A stretch of 21,466 nt of DNA from Bacillota bacterium (GCA_009782085.1 WQUN01000172.1:1-21466), one strand, 5' to 3'. Counted from the stretch's first letter, positions 14,008 through 21,400 are shown. The notes: generated by a model from the sequence alone, not told the origin. Program-made: numbers and translations.

Positions 14008-16893
14008 TTGCATACCAGAAAATTCAGTTTAAGGAATTTCATGGCCGAAACGGCGCCGGCGGCGCTGATGGCTGTCGTGGTCGCGGTCTCCATGGCGGCG
14101 TGGGGGATCCGCGACACACACGCGGAGGAATCCGGCTCCGCTCAAAGCGATTACACATGCGCTTATACTAACCCAAACCCGGCAAACTTCTCCAGAACCC
14201 TTTCAATAGGCCAGACCGAGGCGTTCACAGTGGCGAATGCGTTCTCCTGGAACGTGAACAACCCCTCCGTGCTTGCCCTGACGTCCAGCATGGGCAGCAT
14301 CAACGCCTCGGTGACGGCCAAAAAGCTCGGCGTAGCCACGGTCGCCGCGGCTTCGACCTCAGGCCAGGTGATCCTGCGCAGCTATCAGGTCGTCGATAAC
14401 GACAATATCACGGGCTATACCATTGCCGGAGGCATCGAGGGCAGCCTCGCCGAAGCCGGCGACACGCTGACGATCCCGATAACCACCGAGCCGGCGGGAT
14501 CGGCAGACAGGATCATATGGCAATCCCTTAACGAATCCGTCGCGTCCGTGGCTCCCGGCGGAATCGTAACGGCAGTCGCGGAGAGCGGCGCGGCGATCAT
14601 CCAGGGCACGTTCACGGATCCCTGGGGCGTCGATCACACCATCCCCTACATGGTGCTGGTGGGAGACCTGAAAGGCGCCGTTAAGACTCCCGCGGACGTC
14701 TTCCAGGGCGCGGACGGCAAGTATTACAAGCCGGTGGGGACACCACTCGGCGTCTATGAAAAAGTGAACCAGGACGGCACGTCGCTGGCGCCCCCGCAAT
14801 ACGTCTACAGCCCGAACGGCAGCCCCGGCGGCGGCGGCGATAAAGCCGCGTACCCGGACGGCGCGGGCGGCTACTATGTCGAGAATCCGGCCGGCAGCAA
14901 CATCTTCAAGAAAGTCGCTCCCGACGGAACCCTGACGGATAGCCCGGCGGTTTGGGGCGGCAAGGACAAGACCTTCGGAACCTCCGACGACCAGCCGGTC
15001 GAGTTGGTGCCCGACGGAAGCGGCAGCCCGACCTATTGGCGGAACATGGGCCAGAACGTCTGGCGTCAGACAAGCGGCACTACACAAGGCCCCCTGACCG
15101 GCGGCGGCGTCGGGAAGAACCCCGCGACAGCCATGGCCCAGCCCGTCGAGAAGGTCGGCGGCCAATACTTCCTCGGCCCCATAGGCTCCGACGGCAACGG
15201 CAACCAGTTGTATTACGGCGACCCGGCCGGCGGGAACAAACTGCTCGAATCGGACGCGAGCGGCCCGGCGGGCGACGACGTGCTCTACTATAAGGATCCG
15301 AACGGGAACATGGTTCCCGTGGGCAGCGCCCTTATAAAGGGCGGCGACGGCAAGTGGTACAGATCCGCCGGACGCCCGGGCGTCTTTGAGATCGTCAACC
15401 CGGACGGCAGCTCCAAGGTTCCTCCGGCGTATGTATACAACCCGAACGGAACTCCCGGCGGCGGCGGCGACATGCCCGCCCTTCCGGACGGCAATGGCGG
15501 ATTCTTTGTCGAAGACCCGGCCGGAAGCAACATCTATAAGGAAGTCGGCGACGACGGCGCTCTGACCGACAGCCCCGCGGTCTGGGGCGGAAATGACAAA
15601 ACCTTCGGAACCGGGGACGACATGCCGGCCCTTTCGGACGGCAGCGGCAACTACTATGTCGAGGACCCGGCCGGAAGCAACATCTTTAAGAAAGTCGGCG
15701 GAGACGGCGCTCTGACCGACAGTCCCGCGGTATGGGGCGGAAATGACAAAACCTTTGGAACCGGGGACGACATGCCGGCCCTTTCGGCCGGCGGCGGCAA
15801 ATACTACGCCGAGGACCCGGCAGGAAGCAACATATATAAAGAAGTCGGCGGAGACGGCGCTTTGAAAGACAGCCCCGCTGTCTGGGGCGGCGGGGACCTT
15901 ATCTTCGGAACCGACGACGACATGCCCGTGACGAGGTTCGACGACGGAGCCGGCAACGGGAGCTACTGGTACGACATGGGCCAGAACGTGTGGCGCGGGG
16001 TCGATGATCCGGAGTACCTTGGACCTCTGACCGGCGGCGGCGCTAACAAGAACCCGGCCGCGAACAAGGTCCGCCCGATCATCGAGGTGGACGGCAGATA
16101 CTACGTCGACACCGTCAACACCGACCCGAACGGCAATAACATCTATTACGGCGACAAAATGACCGGCGGCAACGGCGCGCTGGATTCGGGCGCCACAGGA
16201 ACGGCCGGCGACGACGTCGTATACTATATGGACGGCGACGGCAACATGACGACGACACCGCCGATAGGGGTAGACATCCCGAAGGTCGCCATCGCGGGCC
16301 GCATCCTTACGGACGCGCAGACGGGCGACGGAAACTGGGTCGAGATCGCGACGTCCGGCGGATACTCGCTGATCGTCCGGCAGGACGTTATCCCGGGACA
16401 GACCAATTTCAGCGCCGGCGAGGCGGGCGTTTACTCGAACTCATACGCGCGCAACCAGGTCAACAGCTGGTTCTCCAAGCTGTCGTCCTCCGCGAGGCTG
16501 AAGCAGTTCACGGTCGGCAACGACGCGATGAAAAAGATAGGCCCGGCGAACAACATCGCCAACAGCGGCTTCAGCAAGCCCAACGGCGTGTTGGCCCCGT
16601 CCGGGAACGACGTTGCGTTCCTTCTGAGTTCCTCCGAAGCGATCGCCTTCGCCTCGAAAGACTGGTGGCCGAATAACGACAGATCGTATCAAAGCTCCGC
16701 GGAGGCGAGAGCCAACTTCGCCAGGTTAAACGCGGCCAAGGACAGGCTCGAATGGCTGCGCACCCCAGGCGACATGGAGCACGAGGAAGCCGGAATGAAC
16801 TACGAATCTTTGGGAAGGATGCACGGGATCGACAAGGATGACCCGGCATTTAACCGCCCGGCGCTTTGGGTAAACTCGAACATCTTCGGATAA
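14008..16893 (+). CDS. Secreted repeat protein with C-terminal DUF6273-like domain
   Basis: A protein of about 961 aa. The leader (basic residues, then ALMAVVVAVSMAAWGIRDTHAEE) resembles the SipW-type leaders of its neighbours. I prefer TTG 14008 (LHTRKFS), with AAGGGG (13991-13996) upstream; GTG 13996 overlaps that site and ATG 14041 would shorten the leader. Residues 50-225 hold Ig-like/Big_2-like sequence (SVASVAPGGIVTAV). Residues 229-752 are two large internal repeats built from GDGKWY, YVYNPNG.PGGGGD, VEDPAGSNI and GQNVWR modules, rich in Asp and Gly and possibly calcium-binding. The C-terminal 205 residues (VEIATSGGYSLIVRQ ... VAFLLSSSEA ... RPALWVNSNIF) resemble DUF6273. No sortase motif. 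Likely a secreted matrix or fibre component; its function is unknown. Confidence 0.8.
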   Translation: MHTRKFSLRNFMAETAPAALMAVVVAVSMAAWGIRDTHAEESGSAQSDYTCAYTNPNPANFSRTLSIGQTEAFTVANAFSWNVNNPSVLALTSSMGSINASVTAKKLGVATVAAASTSGQVILRSYQVVDNDNITGYTIAGGIEGSLAEAGDTLTIPITTEPAGSADRIIWQSLNESVASVAPGGIVTAVAESGAAIIQGTFTDPWGVDHTIPYMVLVGDLKGAVKTPADVFQGADGKYYKPVGTPLGVYEKVNQDGTSLAPPQYVYSPNGSPGGGGDKAAYPDGAGGYYVENPAGSNIFKKVAPDGTLTDSPAVWGGKDKTFGTSDDQPVELVPDGSGSPTYWRNMGQNVWRQTSGTTQGPLTGGGVGKNPATAMAQPVEKVGGQYFLGPIGSDGNGNQLYYGDPAGGNKLLESDASGPAGDDVLYYKDPNGNMVPVGSALIKGGDGKWYRSAGRPGVFEIVNPDGSSKVPPAYVYNPNGTPGGGGDMPALPDGNGGFFVEDPAGSNIYKEVGDDGALTDSPAVWGGNDKTFGTGDDMPALSDGSGNYYVEDPAGSNIFKKVGGDGALTDSPAVWGGNDKTFGTGDDMPALSAGGGKYYAEDPAGSNIYKEVGGDGALKDSPAVWGGGDLIFGTDDDMPVTRFDDGAGNGSYWYDMGQNVWRGVDDPEYLGPLTGGGANKNPAANKVRPIIEVDGRYYVDTVNTDPNGNNIYYGDKMTGGNGALDSGATGTAGDDVVYYMDGDGNMTTTPPIGVDIPKVAIAGRILTDAQTGDGNWVEIATSGGYSLIVRQDVIPGQTNFSAGEAGVYSNSYARNQVNSWFSKLSSSARLKQFTVGNDAMKKIGPANNIANSGFSKPNGVLAPSGNDVAFLLSSSEAIAFASKDWWPNNDRSYQSSAEARANFARLNAAKDRLEWLRTPGDMEHEEAGMNYESLGRMHGIDKDDPAFNRPALWVNSNIFG
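14694..16263 (+). repeat. Two large internal repeats of unequal length
   Basis: Block 1 (about 14694-15320) and block 2 (about 15337-16263) share the same module order: DGK(Y/W)Y, YVY.PNG.PGGGGD, VE.PAGSNI, MGQNVWR, GPLTGGG..KNPA, YYGD and AGDDV(L/V)YY. Block 2 is longer because one 150-bp module is present three times instead of once. Confidence 0.75.
15472..15921 (+). repeat. Three tandem 150-bp units
   Basis: The units start at 15472, 15622 and 15772, exactly 150 bp (50 codons) apart. Each reads MPAL..G.G..(Y/F)(V/A)EDPAGSNI(Y/F)K then DGAL.DSPAVWGG. They are nearly identical in DNA, so copy number could vary between strains. Confidence 0.85.
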
Positions 16894-16930
16894 TATAATC
16901 GTTTTGACGAATAAATCTTCGGCGTATTCC

Positions 16931-16960
16931 GTAGGGGCGGGCTTCCATGCCCGCCCCTAC
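16931..16960. repeat. GTAGGGGC-type palindrome between operon genes
   Basis: GTAGGGGCGGGC (16931-16942) and its perfect complement (16949-16960) flank a 6-base loop. It separates the DUF6273-like protein gene from the LPETG protein gene, 40 bp before the latter's ATG. Without a U-tract it is a poor terminator, but it may set RNA stability or lower downstream expression. It belongs to the dispersed palindrome family seen around 19.6-21.4 kb. Confidence 0.7.
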
Positions 16961-16999
16961 ATACACAAATCAGTTATTAAATTCGGAAGGAGCGCAGGT

Positions 17000-18322
17000 A
17001 TGCGGAGCATCACGCATAGGAATATCAGCGCGGTTATAACCGCCGCTCTCGTGTTCGCGCTCTCGATAGCAGGGACATTGGCATGGCGGGATTATTCGCA
17101 GCATAAGACAAACGAGTTCTGGGGGATGAACGCAAAGCCCGCGGGCGACATGATCGTCCGGAAGATGGTAGAGGGCGACGGGGCCGACAGGGACCGGGCG
17201 TTCGATTTCAAACTGACCGTCCATAACACGAGCGGCAGTTCCCTGGGGGTGGACTTGCCTGACGAAATCGCTTCCTCCTCCGCGCTCGGAACGGATACGG
17301 CTAATGAAACGGCTTCCTCCTCCGCGCTCGGAACGGATACGGCGGATGAAACGGCTTCCTCCTCCTCACTGGGCATAAACCGGGCGCCGTCCGAAACGCC
17401 GGAGCCGGACGCGGTCATACAAACTTCCGAAGGGTTTGACACGATCTACAACTTCACACTGAAACACGGAGAGCAGCGCGGGTTTTCACTGCCGCCCGGC
17501 GCCTCTTATGATATAGAAGAAGCCGGCGCGGCGGATTACGCCGGCAAATTCACCGTAACCACGGACGAGGACGGCGTAATCATCATAACCTATACGAACA
17601 CCTATATCGGCCCCACGCCCACCCCATCCGTGACGAAGCCGCCGGCCGACACAACGCCGCCGGCTGGGACGACGCCGCCGGCTGGGACGACGCCTCCGGC
17701 TGGGACGACGCCTCCGGTCGGAACCACACCTCCGGTCGGAACCACGCCGCCGGCTGGGACGACGCCTCCGGTCGGAACGACACCTCCGGCTGGGACGACG
17801 CCTCCGGTCGGAACCACACCTCCGGCTGGGACGACGCCTCCGGCCGGAATGAAGCCTCCGGTTGGAATAGGGCCCCCTGTTGGGGCGCTCCCGCCGGACG
17901 ACGCGACACCGGTTCCGACGACTCCCTCCGACAAAACGACGCCCCGCCCAAGCGCGACTTCGCCGGAAAACACGCCGCCGGCTGACGCGTCTCCCCCGCC
18001 CGCCGCGGGGACGGCAGCGCCGGGGAACTCATACGCCTCAGCGGGCGAGGATGTTCCGACGCCTTCGCCGTCAACGCCGACGGAACTTATGACGCTGACG
18101 GACGACATGTACCCCGCGGGAGTCGGGAGACCCGACGGGCAAACGACCGGCTCCGGCTATCACGGAAACCCGTCGCCGGATCTGCCCGAAACGGGGGATA
18201 CCTCGCAGTATTGGCTGCGTGTCTGGACAATAGTGATTTGCCTGATCCTGCTGAGGATAGCGCTGCAGGGCGGCCGGAACGGGAAAAAACGGGACGGGGG
18301 GCGGAATGACAGAGATGCGTAA
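17000..18322 (+). CDS. LPETG-anchored pilin-like surface protein with Pro-Thr stalk
   Basis: A 440-aa wall-anchored protein. The leader ends in AGTLAWRDYSQHKTNEF, matching the SipW-type cleavage region of the Big_2 protein two genes upstream. Residues 45-195 look like one pilin/Cna-B-type domain (FDFKLTVHN ... FTLKHGEQRGFSLPPGASYDIEE ... YTNTY, DUF7601-like), split by a Ser-rich insertion of three 14-residue repeats. A stalk of 11 TTPP(A/V)G hexapeptides and looser Pro-rich sequence follows to about residue 370. The sortase signal is LPETG (395-399), a hydrophobic helix (about 403-422) and a basic tail. I chose ATG 17000 for its GGAAGGAG site; the open frame upstream only reads through the palindrome. 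The 3' end overlaps the sortase gene by 17 bp. It is the likely sortase substrate. Confidence 0.9.
   Translation: MRSITHRNISAVITAALVFALSIAGTLAWRDYSQHKTNEFWGMNAKPAGDMIVRKMVEGDGADRDRAFDFKLTVHNTSGSSLGVDLPDEIASSSALGTDTANETASSSALGTDTADETASSSSLGINRAPSETPEPDAVIQTSEGFDTIYNFTLKHGEQRGFSLPPGASYDIEEAGAADYAGKFTVTTDEDGVIIITYTNTYIGPTPTPSVTKPPADTTPPAGTTPPAGTTPPAGTTPPVGTTPPVGTTPPAGTTPPVGTTPPAGTTPPVGTTPPAGTTPPAGMKPPVGIGPPVGALPPDDATPVPTTPSDKTTPRPSATSPENTPPADASPPPAAGTAAPGNSYASAGEDVPTPSPSTPTELMTLTDDMYPAGVGRPDGQTTGSGYHGNPSPDLPETGDTSQYWLRVWTIVICLILLRIALQGGRNGKKRDGGRNDRDA
17261..17386 (+). repeat. Three 42-bp tandem repeats (Ser-rich insertion)
   Basis: The units encode (D/N)E(I/T)ASSS(A/S)LG and continue with TDTA in the first two units. 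They interrupt the pilin-like domain and probably form a flexible loop. Confidence 0.75.
17651..17848 (+). repeat. Eleven 18-bp repeats coding TTPP(A/V)G
   Basis: An exact 18-bp period over 198 bp. Two unit types, PAG and PVG, alternate irregularly and differ at linked synonymous positions (GGGACGACGCC against GGAACCACACC), showing that unit shuffling or slippage made the array. Confidence 0.9.
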
Positions 18323-19115
18323 GCCTAGATTGCTGACTGCGCCGCGCGTGAGGCGCGCCGCCGCCGTCGTCCTCGTCTGTGTCATTGCTGGAAACGCGGC
18401 CGATATTTGCAGGATCGGCCGCGGGAACGCAGCGGAGCTGGCCGTGCGCGACCGGGTCAGCGGCTACAGGCCGCAGCCCCCTTCCGCCGTGGCCGCGGCG
18501 GACACAGCGCGGCAAAAAGCGCAATCCCCAGCCGCGCCGCGCAGGCTCTCCAACCCGGGCGTCGCAGCCCTTCGGGACGAGAACCCGGAAACAGTCGGCT
18601 GGGTGACGATTCCGTATACCCGGATCGATTACCCCGTGGTGCAGGGTCCGGACAACGGCTTCTACCTGCACCGGGACATTGAAAAAAACGATTCGTTCGC
18701 GGGGACGGTTTTCATGGACTATAGGAGCGAAGCCGACCTCTCTGGCCGGGACACCGTAATTTACGGCCATAACATGAAATCCGGCGCGATGTTTCACGAC
18801 CTGGTGAAATTCGACGACCCGAAGTTCTGGGACAGCGTCACAACTGGCTGGCTTTACCTGCCGGACGCGACTTACAGGCTGGACATCTTCGCCTACCTGG
18901 TCGTAGGCTGGGACGACCCGTATATATACGGGCCGTCGCCGGGCGCGTGGGGCGATTTTCTGAGCTATGTCAAAAACAACGCCCGCTATTACCGCGACCT
19001 CGGGCTTGAGCCAAACGACCGCGTCGTAACGCTCTCGACATGTTCGTACCAGTTCGACCACGCGAGAACGACGATTATCGCCAGGCTGACGGAGGTTACG
19101 GAGCCGGCCGCATAA
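18306..19115 (+). CDS. srtB: Class B sortase of the surface operon
   Basis: A 269-aa membrane transpeptidase that joins LPxTG proteins to peptidoglycan or to other subunits. A basic N-terminus and a hydrophobic segment (about 16-34) act as a membrane anchor, then a linker leads to the catalytic domain (about 80-265). The triad is visible: His155 in YGHNMKSGAMF, Cys246 in TLSTC and Arg254 in FDHARTTI. The YGHNM and TLSTC contexts are those of class B. ATG 18306 overlaps the LPETG gene; ATG 18315, 11 bp after the G-rich site, is an equally good start. The adjacent LPETG protein is its expected substrate, and a strong terminator follows. Confidence 0.92.
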   Translation: MTEMRKPRLLTAPRVRRAAAVVLVCVIAGNAADICRIGRGNAAELAVRDRVSGYRPQPPSAVAAADTARQKAQSPAAPRRLSNPGVAALRDENPETVGWVTIPYTRIDYPVVQGPDNGFYLHRDIEKNDSFAGTVFMDYRSEADLSGRDTVIYGHNMKSGAMFHDLVKFDDPKFWDSVTTGWLYLPDATYRLDIFAYLVVGWDDPYIYGPSPGAWGDFLSYVKNNARYYRDLGLEPNDRVVTLSTCSYQFDHARTTIIARLTEVTEPAA

Positions 19116-19162
19116 GACGGCATAAGAAGCTACGTAGCCGGCCGCATATGACAGCATAAGAA
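19102..19162. repeat. Imperfect 27-bp direct repeat at the sortase 3' end
   Basis: AGCCGGCCGCATAAGACGGC and the next seven bases (19102-19128) recur at 19136-19162 with two changes. The first copy holds the sortase stop codon. Confidence 0.7.
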
Positions 19163-19175
19163 ACGAACGATTGCC

Positions 19176-19210
19176 AAAAAATCCCGCGGCGCATCTGCCG
19201 CGGGATTTTT
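19176..19210 (+). terminator. Rho-independent terminator of the surface operon
   Basis: The stem ATCCCGCGGC (19181-19190) pairs with GCCGCGGGAT (19197-19206) around GCATCT, flanked by A-rich and T-rich arms (A5/T5). It is the best terminator in the window, 60 bp after the sortase stop, and may work in both directions. Confidence 0.9.
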
Positions 19211-19246
19211 CACGGGATTTTTCACTGCCGTTTTTCTCCAGACTTC

Positions 19247-19343
19247 TTCGGAAATTGGCGTTTGTCATTCTGAGCGAAGCGAAGAATCTTGATTTTAAGA
19301 CCCTTCGCTTCGCTCAGCTGACAACGAAAAATCAATTTCCGAA
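19247..19343. repeat. Palindrome with TGAGCGAAGCG core
   Basis: CTGAGCGAAGCGAAG (19270-19284) pairs with CTTCGCTTCGCTCAG (19303-19317), and outer arms TTCGGAAATTG (19247-19257) and CAATTTCCGAA (19333-19343) enclose it. The core, as TCATTCTGAGCGAAGCGAAG, is a dispersed intergenic repeat type I have seen in unrelated bacterial genomes. Confidence 0.65.
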
Positions 19344-19520
19344 AAAGTTTACTGCAATTTATCACCGCAGCAATTTACGCTTATATTTTTTCGTATCCCA
19401 CTGAAAATTGCTGCGCCTCAACGGCGGGACGCAGCAAAATAGTCAGCCCCTTCCTATTCAATGCAGTCAGTATGCTCCGCGCTTCCAAGTTGCCTCAGGG
19501 GTGCAGCAAATTTTCGAGGG

Positions 19521-19620
19521 ATAAAGTCGTTTCGATTTGAAATGAGCTAAAAACGAGCGCGAGATGACCAATGTTCTGTCGCGCGAAATTTGAAGCTCAA
19601 TTTCAAACGAAACGACTATA
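19521..19620. repeat. Dispersed long palindrome, copy 2 (long loop)
   Basis: Starts ATAAAGTCGTTTCG and ends CGAAACGACTATA, with the same arms as copy 1 at 7264-7322 but inverted in the window. The loop has about 40 extra bases, with a small GCGCGA/TCGCGC stem of its own. It begins 4 bp inside the left end of the 249-bp element. Confidence 0.75.
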
Positions 19621-19624
19621 CGCC

Positions 19625-19703
19625 TGTAGGGGACGCCGCCCTCGGCGTCCCGCTGTTGTCGGCAGATTCAGGTAACGGGACGCCCTGGGGGGGCGTCCTC
19701 TAC
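19625..19703. repeat. Two GGGACGCC hairpins
   Basis: TGTAGGGGACGCC followed by GGCGTCCC (19625-19651), and GGGACGCCC followed by GGGCGTCCTCTAC (19678-19703). The outer TGTAGGGG and TCTAC ends link them to the GTAGGGGC palindrome family. Confidence 0.6.
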
Positions 19704-19896
19704 GATTTTCCTATGATATAGATATACCACGAAAATTTGCTGCACCCTTGCCTCAGAGTTCCACTCCCACTTCTGCTTGAATAGCCCATTTCTGGTTGTC
19801 TGCCTCTACGAGACCGACTAATCCTGAGAAATCCATCATCCCATGTAACAGATCAGTCTAAATCCCGTGAATTTGCCTGTTACAGCGGTAAATAAT

Positions 19897-19972
19897 TGTA
19901 GGGCGGGGGCTCTGCTCCCGCCGTAAACCAGAAATAGATCAAAAGCGGCAGGAGCAGAGCCCCTGCCCTACA
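19897..19972. repeat. TGTAGGGC-type long inverted repeat
   Basis: The arms at 19897-19923 (TGTAGGGCGGGGGCTCTGCT...) and 19946-19972 pair with one or two bulges around a loop of 22 bases. Same terminal motif as the other GTAGGG palindromes. Confidence 0.65.
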
Positions 19973-20250
19973 TGGGTTCGCGCATTTCTTCATAAATTAG
20001 ACTGACCTGTCTTAAGTAACCGCCAAATTTACTGTGTAGGGTTCGGGCAGCATAGGACTTCGCTTTGTCATGCAAGTTCGTCCGCCTTATTTCGGCCTCA
20101 AATATGATTTCTGCGCGTCGGTTCGGGACTTTGCCTTCAGCTTCATTCAGATTCCGCCTCACGGCGAACACCCTTGCTGTTCGGCCGACAGTTCCTGCTG
20201 ACAAGCACGTGGCCGACTTTCAGCACCAAGTTATTGCCAAACCTGGCCTA
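19973..20250 (-). ncRNA. Probable truncated group II intron (5' ribozyme domain)
   Basis: Read on the minus strand, the stretch contains AACAGCAAGGGTGTTCGCC, then GGCGGAATCTGAATGAAGC, GAAGGCAAAGTCCCG and, near the left end, TTTGGCGGTTACTTAAGA. From memory these closely follow the domain I sequence of bacterial group II introns (CAGCAAGGGTGTC ... AATCTGAAGGAAGC ... GGCAAA). No reverse transcriptase frame or domain V follows, so it would be a dead fragment. Both ends are bounded by palindromic repeats. Confidence 0.5.
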
Positions 20251-20259
20251 ACAATCAAA

Positions 20260-20284
20260 GGGCGAACACAGTTCGCCCCTACGA
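20260..20284. repeat. Short GGGCGAAC palindrome
   Basis: GGGCGAAC, loop ACA, then GTTCGCCCCTACGAA. A further member of the family ending in CCCCTAC. Confidence 0.5.
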
Positions 20285-20380
20285 ATGTCGTTTCCGGTAT
20301 TGTGAGAATGAAAATTTGCGGGTTGACCGTTCCGCGCTCTCAAGCCCGGAAAGGTCAAGACCATTGGGTATATGACGTAT

Positions 20381-20434
20381 GAATCTCGATTAAAATCTTC
20401 ACGGTCACGCCTGTGAAGTATCAATCTGAGATTC
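20381..20434. repeat. Nested inverted repeat
   Basis: GAATCTCGATT (20381-20391) pairs with AATCTGAGATTC (20423-20434) with one bulge, enclosing CTTCAC (20397-20402) and GTGAAG (20413-20418). A two-level hairpin of unknown role. Confidence 0.5.
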
Positions 20435-20486
20435 GTATTAAGCGGGGCGGGATGTAACCCGCAGCTACAAAATCGTGGATACTGTA

Positions 20487-20508
20487 AGGTCGAGGTTCCA
20501 TCCCCGAC
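20487..20508. repeat. Short GGTCG palindrome downstream of the second sortase
   Basis: GGTCGAGG and CCCCGACC pair around a short loop. It lies 34 bp beyond the sortase stop on the minus strand and could serve as its 3' hairpin, though no U-tract follows. Confidence 0.4.
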
Positions 20509-20541
20509 CGTAAACCCCGTTGTTTGCTCCTTAAAATTGGT

Positions 20542-21342
20542 TTAATCAAAGGCGCATAATTTTGCCAAAAGCGCCATGCGCTTGTCTCCGGGGCCGTTTG
20601 TGCAGGTCGAGAGGGTCACGATATGGTCAGAGGCGCTCAGATCGACGTCCCTGAAGCGCTCCGCGCGCGCTTTTACATAGGCGATGTATTCCGAAACCCC
20701 TTCGCCGTCCGCGCTTATCGTGTCGTAAATGACCGGGTCGCCCGGCTCCACGCTCAGAAAGGCAAATATATACAGCGTAAACGCCCGGTCCGGCAGCGTG
20801 ACGGTTCCCGTCCTGTTCGCGTCAAAGAAAGTTTTATCACGGAAGTATTTTATTGTGCCGAACATACTGCCGTTGTTCATGTGGTGGCCGTAGATTATCG
20901 TATTGAAGCCGCCGAAGTCGCCGTCGCACGCGCAATCGACGAATATCGAGCCGGAGGGGGATTTGTTCCCGTATATGTCGGTGTGGAGATATTCCTCGTT
21001 GTCGCGGCTCATAACTATCGGGTAATCCACTTTTGTGCCGGGAATCGTTATCCATCCGACTGTATCCGGGTTTATCGCCTTTATGCCGGCGATCCAGCCG
21101 TTGTCCGCGCCGCCGTTAGCAACGCCCATTCCGGGTTTGTCCGCGTCATTTGCAACGCCCATTCCGGACTTATCCGCGCCGTCCGCGGGCGTCTCGCCCA
21201 TTGCCGGCTTCATGCCCAGCAGGGCGGAGTGGGTGTTTTCCTCTGAGCCGTATACGTCGAGCGCGCGATAGACCTGGGATCCCGAATATATAAAGACGAT
21301 CGACAAAATGACCGTTAAAGACCAGAAAAGGCGTTTTTTCAC
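20542..21342 (-). CDS. srtB: Second class B sortase
   Basis: A 266-aa membrane transpeptidase. An N-terminal anchor (RLFWSLTVILSIVFIYSG) is followed by a linker with an 11-residue tandem repeat (ADK(S/P)GMGVAN) and a class B catalytic domain with His153 in YGHHMNNGSMF, Cys247 in TLSTC and Arg255 in GDKRMAL. The GTG start at 21342 has AAAGGGGGA upstream. It is clearly a paralogue of the operon sortase but lies on the other strand, with no substrate gene beside it in this window. It may anchor proteins encoded elsewhere or act as the housekeeping partner for wall attachment; that is inference. Confidence 0.92.
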   Translation of the reverse strand: MKKRLFWSLTVILSIVFIYSGSQVYRALDVYGSEENTHSALLGMKPAMGETPADGADKSGMGVANDADKPGMGVANGGADNGWIAGIKAINPDTVGWITIPGTKVDYPIVMSRDNEEYLHTDIYGNKSPSGSIFVDCACDGDFGGFNTIIYGHHMNNGSMFGTIKYFRDKTFFDANRTGTVTLPDRAFTLYIFAFLSVEPGDPVIYDTISADGEGVSEYIAYVKARAERFRDVDLSASDHIVTLSTCTNGPGDKRMALLAKLCAFD

Positions 21343-21400
21343 CGCGACCGTCCCCCTTTGCCGATTGTTATAGTCTCAAATAGTGTTGATACGGGCGGGC

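Larger units (their letters stand above)
19499..19747. mobile_element. 249-bp miniature element with 9-bp target duplication
   Basis: Perfect 18-bp terminal inverted repeats, GGGTGCAGCAAATTTTCG (19499-19516) and its complement (19730-19747), are flanked on both sides by TTGCCTCAG (19490-19498 and 19748-19756). This is the signature of transposition by a transposase in trans, since there is no coding capacity. The interior holds the long palindrome copy 2 and two GGGACGCC hairpins, so the element has itself received, or was built from, other repeats. The transposon family is unassigned. Confidence 0.85.
19116..20541. other. Repeat-rich region of 1.4 kb without protein genes
   Basis: No credible coding frame was found on either strand. 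The region holds a terminator, several palindromes, a 249-bp element with target duplication, and a probable group II intron remnant, each listed separately. It also holds a short inverted repeat CGCAGCAATTT (19366-19376) / AAATTGCTGCG (19405-19415) whose sequence resembles the ends of the 249-bp element. It appears to be an accumulation site for small insertions between two convergently oriented sortase genes. Confidence 0.7.

Noticed and set aside
16904..16999. Upstream start giving a 472-aa LPETG protein
   Set aside because: The extra residues (VGAGFHARPY) are a translation of the GTAGGGGC palindrome; ATG 17000 has a good ribosome site directly before a signal peptide.
17651..17848. CRISPR-like array
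   Set aside because: Units are contiguous 18-bp coding repeats without spacers and keep the reading frame.
17602..18108. Minus-strand frames rich in Gly-Gly-Val or Pro-Glu-Ala repeats
   Set aside because: They arise because the 18-bp stalk array is open in several frames; the plus-strand protein has leader, LPETG motif and ribosome site.
19968..20204. Minus-strand frame of 78 codons
   Set aside because: Better explained as structured intron-like RNA; the product matches no family and has no ribosome site.
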